Assembly: GCA_011090425.1 (NCBI GenBank)
Contig: PHGD01000031.1
Coordinates: 1 to 40,368 of the forward strand
Length of the DNA stretch: 40,368 nucleotides
Direction: 5' to 3'
Origin: Nitrospira sp. LK70
Lineage (GTDB): Bacteria > Nitrospirota > Nitrospiria > Nitrospirales > Nitrospiraceae
Shown here: one piece after another, positions 7,328 to 17,405 of the stretch
How the letters are laid out: every line of letters starts with the position of its first letter
How positions within the stretch are numbered: position 1 is the stretch's first letter
Notes under the pieces: generated by a model
Database searches by the model: none
What the model saw: only the letters and a program-made list of their open reading frames with translations
Told to the model about the DNA's origin: nothing
Position numbers and translations under genes: made by a program

Positions 7328-9394
7328 TTACGTCGAAGACTTGCCGGTGAGGTCGGCGATCATGTCCTTGAGATTCCCAGTCTTCATAGCTTCCGCCATG
7401 TATCCCTTCGCCTGTTCGATGCCTTCATTCGCGACTTCGAGCGTGATCAAGGTCGCTCCCATTTTCTCGGCATGCTTGAGAATGAGCGCTCTTGTGCAAT
7501 CGCGCATGAAGCCTTCGGGAGCCCGATCCAATCTGGCCTGCGCGTCGCTGGTCCAGGTGTACGGTGAGGCCGGTTCGGCATGACCATTCGAGCCATTCCC
7601 ATTCGTAGCGGCAAGCGTGGTTTCCGCTGCCGACGATGTGCCGGTGCCCTTGTTGGAAAAAATGGGGGTATAGTCTTCAGATGCGGCTTCCTTGATCATC
7701 GGCGCCGCATATTCAAGCGTGATGGTCGTCATTCCCAACTTACGCGCGCTCTTTTCAATTCTAGCCTTCGCACGCCTTCGCTGAAAACCTGCAGGAACGG
7801 CGCGGATCGCCTCTTTCGCATCCTTCGTCCACTGTATCGGCACATCGTCGTAGGCAACGTCCGTTTCCAGTTCGCCTTCAGCTTTCGCCGCCACCTCAAA
7901 GACTTTCTTGTCGACCTGTTTGAATCTCGTCCCATCTGAACCGCAGACCGGACATTTGACAGGAGTATCCCCCTTCCCGATATAGCCACACCCGTCACAG
8001 ACGAAATAACTTTGACTCATGCGGTCCAGATAGGCCTGTGTGGAAGCATCGACCGATTTCGGCTTCTCCTCGACGATCTGCGTCATGATTCCACTCAAGG
8101 TCTCGCCCATAAGATCTTTCGTTACGGCCTGGTCGGCCTGCATCTTATCGCGGTCGATACCGGCAGCATCCAGACTTCCACCCAGTGCACGCATGGCATC
8201 CATGGCGCCTTTGGGGAGAATGTGACCTACCGCCGCATCCACAACGGTGTTACTGATGATCGTATGGCCTTTTTCAATGGCGTACCGATGAATGGCGGTC
8301 TTCGCCACGCCTCGTGCAAAGACCGGGATCTTTTCCATCCGTCGCAAAGCCTCTTCCGTCCAAGCGATCGTGTACTCAGCCTGGGTATCGATCGGAGGAA
8401 CATATTTGCGATTCGAAACCAACACATTACAGGGGGCGCTCCGGAGCAGATTTTCCGTATTGCTGCCCACATCCATGTCGTCGTCGCTGTGCACGCCGAT
8501 GCGTCCGACGATCAACAAGGCCGGGACGTCTTTGCGGACATATTGAATGATTTTTTCGAAGGCCTTGCCGTCCAGCAACGTTGTTTTCACATCCGTTTGC
8601 TCGGCTTGTGCGATTTCACGGGAAATGTCCAGATGGGACTGATAAATCTTTGCCAGACCGCTGTCGATGATTTCTTCATGCAGCTTTTCCTGTTCCTTGA
8701 AACGAAACACCTTGCCGGCTTCTTCGTTGAGGACTCCGGAAATGCTGTGGAATGCCGCGTAGTGAAAATAGGGGTCAAACGCCGAAATCGCCTCCACCGG
8801 CATGTTGAAGGCCTTGCCGAGGGCCAAGCCGGTCATCAGCCCGCCGAACGAGTAAGGGCTGCCGTCAACGGCGACGACAATCTTGCCGCTCTTCAACGGC
8901 TGGATGTTCTTAATAATCAGCATATCGGAGTTGCGGACTCGGCGGACCACGCGCTCGGTGTTGCTGCCGATCACGCTGTCCTTAACCGCTCCGACCCCCA
9001 ATGCTCCCATGATCACAAGCTCATAGCCGTTGGTGTTGATATCCTCGGCCAGAACCTTCCAGTTTCTCCCTTCGAGCGATCGCCGCTCGATTGGAAGATT
9101 GGCTTCGTTACACTTCTTGTCGACGTAGTCGAGATAGGAATCGGTGATGATTTGGAGACCACGGGTGATCAGCGAGTCATGGATTTGTCGTTGCCGGTCG
9201 AGCTCCTTTTCATCGTGATATTCCTCCGGCAATCCGGCTTCCATCTGTTTGAAGCGCTTGTCATGCATCTTTGCGGCATAGACATGGCTTCCCACGATTT
9301 TCGAGCCGAAAGTCTTGGCCAGCTGGACACCGACATCCACCGCAGTATTGGAATGGTCAGAGTTATCGACCGGAATATAGATAGTCTTATACAT
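7328..9394 (-). CDS. Multidomain universal stress protein with PCP_red-like domains and a rubredoxin-like zinc ribbon
   Basis: A 688-residue protein, far longer than a normal Usp (about 140-290). Two Usp domains (about 1-163 and 168-328) each keep the ATP-binding pattern G-x2-G-x9-G-S/T (G130, G133, G143 and G297, G300, G310). Next is a PCP_red-like module at 341-390 (TIAWTEEALRRMEKIPVFAR), a four-cysteine ribbon at 466/469/481/484 of rubredoxin type (CDGCGYIGKG, CPVCGSDG), and two more PCP_red-like modules at 517-566 and 612-662. The modules share W(T)..A...(I/L)...P.(G)F.R and a later (A)T.IT(L). No signal peptide or membrane helix, so cytoplasmic. An AAGGAGG site lies 7 bases before the ATG. 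Co-oriented with the radical SAM gene 74 bases downstream. Confidence 0.85.
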   Translation of the reverse strand: MYKTIYIPVDNSDHSNTAVDVGVQLAKTFGSKIVGSHVYAAKMHDKRFKQMEAGLPEEYHDEKELDRQRQIHDSLITRGLQIITDSYLDYVDKKCNEANLPIERRSLEGRNWKVLAEDINTNGYELVIMGALGVGAVKDSVIGSNTERVVRRVRNSDMLIIKNIQPLKSGKIVVAVDGSPYSFGGLMTGLALGKAFNMPVEAISAFDPYFHYAAFHSISGVLNEEAGKVFRFKEQEKLHEEIIDSGLAKIYQSHLDISREIAQAEQTDVKTTLLDGKAFEKIIQYVRKDVPALLIVGRIGVHSDDDMDVGSNTENLLRSAPCNVLVSNRKYVPPIDTQAEYTIAWTEEALRRMEKIPVFARGVAKTAIHRYAIEKGHTIISNTVVDAAVGHILPKGAMDAMRALGGSLDAAGIDRDKMQADQAVTKDLMGETLSGIMTQIVEEKPKSVDASTQAYLDRMSQSYFVCDGCGYIGKGDTPVKCPVCGSDGTRFKQVDKKVFEVAAKAEGELETDVAYDDVPIQWTKDAKEAIRAVPAGFQRRRAKARIEKSARKLGMTTITLEYAAPMIKEAASEDYTPIFSNKGTGTSSAAETTLAATNGNGSNGHAEPASPYTWTSDAQARLDRAPEGFMRDCTRALILKHAEKMGATLITLEVANEGIEQAKGYMAEAMKTGNLKDMIADLTGKSST

Positions 9395-9398
9395 TGAG

Positions 9399-9415
9399 GC
9401 GCCTCCTTAAGGCGC
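9399..9415 (-). promoter_or_regulatory. Hairpin overlapping the ribosome binding site of the stress protein gene
   Basis: On the minus strand GCGCCT and AGGCGC form a perfect 6-bp stem around the loop TAAGG. The Shine-Dalgarno AAGGAGG (9408-9402) occupies the loop and half of the 3' arm. Such a structure could hide the ribosome site and open with heat or a bound factor. It may also be coincidental; no experimental support. Confidence 0.4.
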
Positions 9416-9598
9416 GAGTGAACGAGTTATCTTAAAGTATCTGAGAAGGACTGTAATTATCTGAAAAACCAGATGGTTGACGTACTATCGAACTTCTCTA
9501 ACACGAATAAATGTTAGCATCGGCTTAAACTCGAATGCAAGGTCCTGCAGAAGCAAGCGTCTGGGCTCATGCGTGATTTGGATGCCGACGACGAGAAA

Positions 9599-11218
9599 TT
9601 ACCCGGCTGAAGTTCTTGGCTCAGGCGTCTGCGACGGGGATGGAGCCGGTCTACGAGAACGAAGGATTTCTTCGAGTGACAGGAGCGCGTCTCGACCCGA
9701 ATTGCCCTCAATGCCGCGGCTGAGATTTTGGTCGGCATAGGTCGATGATTCTGAAGTTTGGGACAGAGATCCGGTCCATCGACGGGGATCGCGGCTACCC
9801 TGCTTCCGTTCCCAGGCTCGGAGACAGGCCTTAGCGATGATCTTGTTGAGGGGTGCAGGATTATAGAGTAACTTTCTGATACTCGTCGGGGTCAGCATCA
9901 ATGGGTTGTAGCCGGCCGACAAGTATCCCTCCTCCAACAATCGCTGCTCAAGGTCGGTATTCGGCTGGATACCCAAAAAAAACATCAATGGAAAAACACG
10001 CTCCTCCCCCAGGATTGAGGCGACCTTCTTGTAGGCCTCCACGCTCTGGAGAAGGCTCTCTTCCGTTTCTTTTGGACTATTGAGGGAGTAGTTCAGGATC
10101 ACCTTGCCCTTGAAGCCTGCTTCTGCCAGATACCGACAGCCGTCGTACAACCGTTCCAGCTTGAATCCCATGTGGAGGTTATTCAGAACCTCTTGTGAGC
10201 CGGACGTAATGGCCACCTCCAGATCGCCCACGCCTGATCGGACCATCAGTTTCGCAAGTTCCGGCGTGATCAGGGAGGTTCTGATATAGCCGGACCATTC
10301 GATCTCAAGTTTCTCGGCCACGATCCGCTCGAGGATTTCCGTGCACTGAGGATAGGCTTCCTTCCCGGTGATGAACTGGGCATCGGTAAACCAGAATCGA
10401 CGGGCACCCCACTGGTGGTAATGTTGGGCAATGTCCTTGATGACCATGTCTGGCGGCCGATAGCGGACTCGCTTACCTTCGATATACGGATAGAGGCAGA
10501 AGGCGCAGTCATATGGACAGCCTCGTTTCGACTGCACCCCGATCGATTCACCGACATACTCACCATATTGAGGAAAGATCGACGTGAGGTAGGGCAAATC
10601 TACGGTCAAGGCATCCAGCAGCGCCGGTGAACCCTGTCGGCCTTTCCTGATCCGGTTCCCTTCTTTGACGATATACCGTTCATCCTCGATAGATCGGCCT
10701 TCGATAACTTTGAGTATGGCGTCCTCCCCTTCACCGAGGATGCCGATGGTTCCTTCCGGAAGCCTCTCGATCAATTGATCGGCGAAGGCCGTAAAAGCCC
10801 CGCCTCCGATCATGATCTGGGCCTTAGGGAACTCTTTGCGGATCAGTGCGGGGTAGGACAGGATCGTATAGATGTGGTTGTAGTAACGGTACAACTGTTT
10901 GACCCCCTCGACTGACGCAGCGATGCGCTTGAGGGGGTTACTGGCAAAATAAAAATTGAAGGCATGCTCCAGCGAGGTGTCGCCTTCATGGGGTGAAAAA
11001 ATCTGAATATCGCGCCAAGAAAAGCAGACCAGGTCCGGTTTGAACTCCGTGGCTGCATCGCGGATGGCCTGGCTTCGCTGCCCGACCGGAAACAAGGAGA
11101 GATCGAGAATGCGCTGACGGACATCCGGCTTTCTCCGATGGATAAAGTCCGCCAAATAGGTGATCCCGATGGGATAGACCTTCTTGCAGGGGAGAAAGAT
11201 ATAAAGGATGGAATTCAT
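9599..11218 (-). CDS. B12-binding-domain-type radical SAM protein
   Basis: A 539-residue protein. Residues 1-170 look like a Rossmann-type cobalamin-binding region (YPIGITYLADFI; IMIGGGAFTAFAD; GEGEDAI), although the DxHxxG loop of base-off cobalamin binding is absent. The radical SAM motif C234-x3-C238-x2-C241 (RGCPYDCAFC) and a TIM-barrel domain follow, up to about 470. The last 70 residues are Ser/Pro/Arg-rich and look disordered. Members of this superfamily methylate or rearrange unactivated carbons in lipids, natural products and cofactors; the substrate here cannot be read from sequence. It starts 16 bases after the ubiE stop on the same strand, so they are probably co-transcribed. No clear Shine-Dalgarno. 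Confidence 0.75.
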   Translation of the reverse strand: MNSILYIFLPCKKVYPIGITYLADFIHRRKPDVRQRILDLSLFPVGQRSQAIRDAATEFKPDLVCFSWRDIQIFSPHEGDTSLEHAFNFYFASNPLKRIAASVEGVKQLYRYYNHIYTILSYPALIRKEFPKAQIMIGGGAFTAFADQLIERLPEGTIGILGEGEDAILKVIEGRSIEDERYIVKEGNRIRKGRQGSPALLDALTVDLPYLTSIFPQYGEYVGESIGVQSKRGCPYDCAFCLYPYIEGKRVRYRPPDMVIKDIAQHYHQWGARRFWFTDAQFITGKEAYPQCTEILERIVAEKLEIEWSGYIRTSLITPELAKLMVRSGVGDLEVAITSGSQEVLNNLHMGFKLERLYDGCRYLAEAGFKGKVILNYSLNSPKETEESLLQSVEAYKKVASILGEERVFPLMFFLGIQPNTDLEQRLLEEGYLSAGYNPLMLTPTSIRKLLYNPAPLNKIIAKACLRAWERKQGSRDPRRWTGSLSQTSESSTYADQNLSRGIEGNSGRDALLSLEEILRSRRPAPSPSQTPEPRTSAG

Positions 11219-11234
11219 CAGTGCTGAGTTGTCA

Positions 11235-12011
11235 CTATTTTGTCGCTACATGAATGGCGACAATGCCGCCGCTGAGGTTCTTGTACGACACCTGACGAAA
11301 TCCGGCATCGCGTAGGATCTGGCACAACCGCTCTTGGTCGGGAAACGTCCTGATTGATGCCGGAAGATATTCATAGACGCCGGTGCGGTCCCGGGCGACC
11401 ATGGTGCCGATCCAGGGCAGCAGTTTGAATGAATACCAATCGTAAAGCGTTCGCAACCAACCGAATACCGGACGCGAAAATTCCAGGCACACGAAGCGGC
11501 CGCCGGGCTTCATCACACGGCGGATCTCCCGCACGGCTCCCGGCAAATCTCCGACGTTCCGCATGCAGAAACCGGTGGTGACCGCATCGAAGCTGTTGTC
11601 TCCGAATCCTAGATGTTCTGCGCTTGCCTGGAGACAGGTGATCTTGTCGGTGAGGCCCTTTCCCCCGATCTTCTTGAAGCCCTCGGCCAGCATCGCGTGG
11701 TTCAGGTCTGATGCAATCACACGTCCCTTGGGTCCCATTCGGGACTCGACAAGGAGCGCGAGGTCGGCTGTGCCGGATCCGACATCGAGTGCTGTCCCCC
11801 GTCCGACGGGAGTAATGAAAGAAGCGGTGATCTTTTTCCAATGGTAATGCAGGCCGAAACTCAACAGGGTGTTGTTCAGATCGTAGACGCCTGCGATGGC
11901 GGTGAACATCCGCTGCACCGCATCCTCGCGGGCCTGGCCGGACCATGTCGAGACGACCTTGGCGGGAGTCTGGGAGTCTTTGGCCAATGGACGCGGGTCG
12001 GTTTTCACCAT
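11235..12011 (-). CDS. ubiE: UbiE/MenG-type quinone methyltransferase
   Basis: A SAM-dependent class I methyltransferase of about 258 residues. Family hallmarks are AIAGVYDLNNTLLSFGLHYHWKK near the N-terminus, motif I LDVGSGTADLAL, and the C-terminal GGIVAIHVATK ending. In menaquinone users this enzyme methylates demethylmenaquinone at the membrane surface. A longer frame opens at TTG (12047), but I choose the ATG at 12011: TTGACA and a -10-like box lie just upstream, such that transcription would begin at this ATG. The longer form would start inside the -35 box. No other menaquinone gene is in the window. Confidence 0.88.
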   Translation of the reverse strand: MVKTDPRPLAKDSQTPAKVVSTWSGQAREDAVQRMFTAIAGVYDLNNTLLSFGLHYHWKKITASFITPVGRGTALDVGSGTADLALLVESRMGPKGRVIASDLNHAMLAEGFKKIGGKGLTDKITCLQASAEHLGFGDNSFDAVTTGFCMRNVGDLPGAVREIRRVMKPGGRFVCLEFSRPVFGWLRTLYDWYSFKLLPWIGTMVARDRTGVYEYLPASIRTFPDQERLCQILRDAGFRQVSYKNLSGGIVAIHVATK

Positions 12012-12017
12012 GCGATC

Positions 12018-12047
12018 GTGGTAGCACCCGGTTTCAAGCTTTGTCAA
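12018..12047 (-). promoter_or_regulatory. Promoter of ubiE, probably leaderless
   Basis: Reading the minus strand, TTGACA (12047-12042) is a perfect -35 box. An 18-base spacer leads to TACCAC (12023-12018). Six bases separate this from the ATG at 12011, so the transcript would begin at or beside the start codon. The weak -10 hexamer limits confidence. Confidence 0.45.
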
Positions 12048-12340
12048 GGTGAGACAGCCGTGGGCTTCTGTGGTATGCTCGGCGCCTCGATTCGTCTCCC
12101 AAATCGAAACGTGGCGGAATGGAGGAATTGCTCGCGCGATATGTCAGTAACCTTACTCATCAATTAAGCCCGGCTTTCCAAGTGCCTCCGGCCAGGATCA
12201 AACCATAAACAACTTGAGAAAATAACGCACAATAACCCTGCCTCGCAACGGCAGTGCTGACGATGCACCCTTGACGTGATGCCCATTCCCTACGATACTG
12301 CCCCTTCCGCCACTCCGCTCTTCTCAGAAAGGACCAGGGC
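12048..12340. other. Intergenic stretch with a promoter for the GHKL gene
   Basis: No gene is supported here. On the plus strand TTGACG (12271-12276) and GATACT (12294-12299), 17 bases apart, form a likely promoter for the gene starting at 12341. A short stretch at 12110-12140 resembles the 5' part of a tRNA-Leu but lacks a T arm and acceptor stem. Nothing else is recognised. Confidence 0.4.
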
Positions 12341-13936
12341 TTGGGCGAAACACGCGTTGACCTCCATCATTTACTTGAGGATCTCCGCGATGCCTATCCA
12401 AACGCGCTCGAAGAAACCATCCTCACCGAAGTGGTCGCCAATTCGCTAGACTCCGGCGCCACTTGCCTCCGTTTGAAGACGGAACCTGCCTTATCGACGC
12501 TGACGATCATAGATGATGGATCGGGCATGAGGCGACGAGATCTTGTGCGATACCACGATCTTGCTGCCAGCACGAAGACACGGGGTCACGGCATCGGCTT
12601 CGCTGGAGTCGGGATCAAGCTTGGTCTGTTGGTCTGTGAAGACGTCGTTACCGAAACCAGGCGCGGCAAGGAACATGTGGCGAGCCTCTGGCACCTGGCT
12701 GGACGGCACAAGGCGCCGTGGAAATGGATTCCCCCATTAGGGTTGGTGACCGATCACGGCACGGCTGTGCAGCTGAAGCTCCACAATGCGCTTTCACCGC
12801 TCTTGGACGAAGGCTATCTCGAAGGGACGTTGCGCCGACAGTACCAGCCGCTATTCCAGCCCGAGTTCGACGAGGTTCTGAGTCAATATTATCCGAAAGG
12901 ATTTCGCTTCGAGGTCAACGGTCGAGTGCTGGCGCGGCATCACGCCCGTGGCGCCGAGGTATCGAGAATTGCCGTGTGTCTGGCACGCAAGCGCAGACCG
13001 ACCGCAATCGGCTACCTGACGCGGCATGAGACACAGGTCTCGGATGACCAGCGTGGCATGGCGATCAGTACGTTCGGCAAGGTCATTAAGCGCGGATGGG
13101 ATTGGCTTGGTCTCACGCCGGCTGCGCCCGACAGAATGGCCGGGATGATCGAGGCTCCGGCCCTCGCCGCCGCCCTCACGCTCAACAAAGGAGATTTTGT
13201 TCGTGTCGGTTCGCGGGGCGCTCTGTATCTGGGCTATCGCAAGGCCATCCAGGAGGCGGTCTCGCAGCAACTGGCCCATTGGGGCGATATCAGGGAATCC
13301 GCTGATAAGGCGAACCGGCGAGCCGTACGGCCGATGGAACGAGACCTGGAAACCGTCTTGGTGGAACTGGTCGATGAATTTCCGCTGCTCGCTTCGCTGG
13401 TCGAGCGACGAGCCGGAGGCCAGAAGCGATTGCCTATCGGACAAACGGACTCCGCCGAAGATGGGCAGGCATTGCTTGCACTATCGGTTATGACTCAGGC
13501 CGAGGCTCCAGCGGAGACTATCCCACCCGCCGAAAAACTCGAGGGGCCTGCTGAAATTCAAGCGCCGGTCGAAGAGGTGAATGACGAGCCGCTCCCTCAA
13601 CAGGAACCTTCTCCCGGCGTCGCTGTCGTTCCGGCAGCCAAGGGACGGTCTCGGCCCGGCCACTATGGACTCAGCCTCCGATTCGAATCGTTGGAGGGAG
13701 ATCCGGACCTTGGGCGTCTTGTCGAATCAACCGTCGTCATCAATGACTCCCATCCCGCCTATCGCCGAGCTGTCGCGTCCCGCTCCGAGGGGTACCACAT
13801 CGCGCTGACAGTGTCGTTGGCCTTGGCGAGATTGGCCGTGCCGGCGGCTGAAGAACATGAGTTTGTGACGGCATTCCTGACTCACTGGGGAGAAGCGCTC
13901 GATCGGACTCCCCGCCGATCCCGCAAGCGCCGGTAG
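12341..13936 (+). CDS. GHKL-fold ATPase of unknown function (MORC/MutL/Hsp90-like)
   Basis: A 531-residue protein beginning with TTG, chosen because AAAGGA (12328-12333) lies 7 bases upstream. The N-terminal Bergerat fold is clear: N box E30-x3-N34-x3-D38 ([12 protein letters not shown]), G1 box DDGSGM (59-63) and G2 box [14 protein letters not shown] (82-95). Residues to about 330 are probably a transducer region. About 330-440 is a Glu/Pro-rich linker ([10 protein letters not shown] type), and the last 90 residues form a small domain with a basic tail ([10 protein letters not shown]). I cannot assign a family role. ATP-driven clamp or chaperone action is typical of the fold. It ends 34 bases before uvrA on the same strand. 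Confidence 0.75.
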   Translation: MGETRVDLHHLLEDLRDAYPNALEETILTEVVANSLDSGATCLRLKTEPALSTLTIIDDGSGMRRRDLVRYHDLAASTKTRGHGIGFAGVGIKLGLLVCEDVVTETRRGKEHVASLWHLAGRHKAPWKWIPPLGLVTDHGTAVQLKLHNALSPLLDEGYLEGTLRRQYQPLFQPEFDEVLSQYYPKGFRFEVNGRVLARHHARGAEVSRIAVCLARKRRPTAIGYLTRHETQVSDDQRGMAISTFGKVIKRGWDWLGLTPAAPDRMAGMIEAPALAAALTLNKGDFVRVGSRGALYLGYRKAIQEAVSQQLAHWGDIRESADKANRRAVRPMERDLETVLVELVDEFPLLASLVERRAGGQKRLPIGQTDSAEDGQALLALSVMTQAEAPAETIPPAEKLEGPAEIQAPVEEVNDEPLPQQEPSPGVAVVPAAKGRSRPGHYGLSLRFESLEGDPDLGRLVESTVVINDSHPAYRRAVASRSEGYHIALTVSLALARLAVPAAEEHEFVTAFLTHWGEALDRTPRRSRKRR

Positions 13937-13950
13937 CCATCCGAAGCCGC

Positions 13951-13960
13951 ATGCTATAAT
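13951..13960 (+). promoter_or_regulatory. Extended -10 promoter element for uvrA
   Basis: TGC followed by TATAAT (13955-13960) is a perfect extended -10 box. The -35 region is weak. The uvrA ATG is at 13971, so the leader would be only a few bases and there is no Shine-Dalgarno. No SOS (LexA) box recognisable by eye. Confidence 0.55.
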
Positions 13961-13970
13961 CCACTTCCCC

Positions 13971-16475
<2,505 letters not shown>

Positions 16476-16478
<3 letters not shown>

Positions 16479-16600
16479 AACGGGACGGCTGGTTATCCTT
16501 CGTGCTCGCGCAACGCGCACACAAGTTGATCAGATGGTGATCGTAGCGGGCGGTGCTCGTTGCATGCGCGCAGTGAAGGACAACCACCCGTCCCGTTCTA
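16476..16600. repeat. Inverted repeat with 26-bp arms at the uvrA stop codon
   Basis: Arms at 16476-16501 and 16575-16600 match at 24 of 26 positions (both begin TAGAACGGGACGG on opposite strands). The enclosed bases have further GC-rich self-complementarity (GTGC...GCAC). No target-site duplication and no ORF. It could be a miniature element, a REP-like unit or an unusually long termination hairpin. Confidence 0.55.
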
Positions 16601-16629
16601 GGGGTAGAGGAAGGAAGGGATTAACCTTG

Positions 16630-16800
16630 GCTGCGTGCGACTATGAAGCGCGATAAGAATCGCATGCCGTCGCACGCGGCACCTTCTTCCGCTATATCTC
16701 GCCGCTTCCGCCATGGCGACTCTGAAAACTCCATCCCTTCCATCCCCGCTGAGGGGAAAAGTGGAAAGTGTCGGCTGATGGCGCTCATGGCCCTCAGCCG
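16630..16800. repeat. Two further stem-loops in the uvrA/DUF486 gap
   Basis: Arms 16630-16641 and 16669-16680 pair over 12 bp with one mismatch, and inside them GCGAT/ATCGC (16650-16663) makes a nested 5-bp stem. Arms 16772-16782 and 16790-16800 pair over 11 bp with one mismatch around a 7-base loop. Neither is followed by a T-tract. The gap as a whole (16479-16919) has no supported gene. Confidence 0.45.
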
Positions 16801-16919
16801 GCTTGGTGCTGTGTGAAGGCCAGCCGCTAGTTCCTTCCGGTAATTGAGCATTTGCTTTTCCACTGCGCGAATTCAAGGGAGAATATGCCCACGTTTCTCA
16901 TGAAGAAGGAGAATATCCG

Positions 16920-17249
16920 ATGCAGACTGTCGCGTTGTTGACGATTTCGAATGTGTTCATGACGCTTGCATGGTACGGCCATCTGAAGTTCAAGGACTAT
17001 CCCTTGTTCACGGTGATTCTGGCGAGCTGGGGGATCGCCTTTGTCGAATATTGCTTCCAAGTGCCGGCCAATCGGATCGGTCATGGGGAGTTCAGCGCGG
17101 CGCAGCTCAAGACGATCCAGGAGGTCATCACGCTGGTCGTATTCTCGATTTTCTCGGTCGTCTATCTGAAAGAAGCGATGAGGTGGAACTATGTGGTGGG
17201 GTTCGCACTGATTGTGGCGGCGGTGTTCGTCATCTTCAAGGAATGGTGA
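16920..17249 (+). CDS. DUF486 (DMT-like) small membrane protein
   Basis: A 109-residue protein with four predicted membrane helices (about 4-22, 29-45, 66-84, 90-107), matching the DUF486 family related to small drug/metabolite transporters. Recognisable parts are TLAWYGHLKF, the AFVEYCFQVPANRIG segment between helices 2 and 3, and the LKxIQE start of helix 3. No substrate is known for the family. AGAAGGAG lies about 9 bases before the ATG. It stands between the structured gap and a promoter for the next gene, so it is probably a single-gene unit. Confidence 0.85.
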   Translation: MQTVALLTISNVFMTLAWYGHLKFKDYPLFTVILASWGIAFVEYCFQVPANRIGHGEFSAAQLKTIQEVITLVVFSIFSVVYLKEAMRWNYVVGFALIVAAVFVIFKEW

Positions 17250-17332
17250 TGGTCCTCCGAGTTAAGAACATGTTGTCTCTCGCCCCCAATTCATGGGCTC
17301 ATAGTCATTTCGGTTGATCGTTCCGCGCCCGC

Positions 17333-17361
17333 TTGAAGCTCATTCTGTAGACCACTACAAT
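17333..17361 (+). promoter_or_regulatory. Sigma-70-like promoter for the HerA-like gene
   Basis: TTGAAG (17333-17338), a 17-base spacer and TACAAT (17356-17361). The leader would be about 38-44 bases and includes GGGAG shortly before the ATG at 17406. Confidence 0.55.
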
Positions 17362-17405
17362 ATCGCGAAATTCATCCTGACCATCGAGCGAAGGGAGACT
17401 GTAGT

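Noticed and set aside
5868-9394. Photosynthesis or bacteriochlorophyll genes implied by PCP_red domains
   Set aside because: No BchL/N/B nitrogenase-like subunits or other bch genes are present; only the accessory module is shared.
8012-9397. 461-residue plus-strand open frame
   Set aside because: It lies wholly antisense to the stress protein gene, whose domains, start and ribosome site are clear; the product resembles nothing.
12110-12185. tRNA-Leu-like 5' sequence (GTGGCGGAATGG...)
   Set aside because: No T-loop (GTTCGA-type), no acceptor stem pairing and no sensible anticodon arm; resemblance is limited to the D-arm region.
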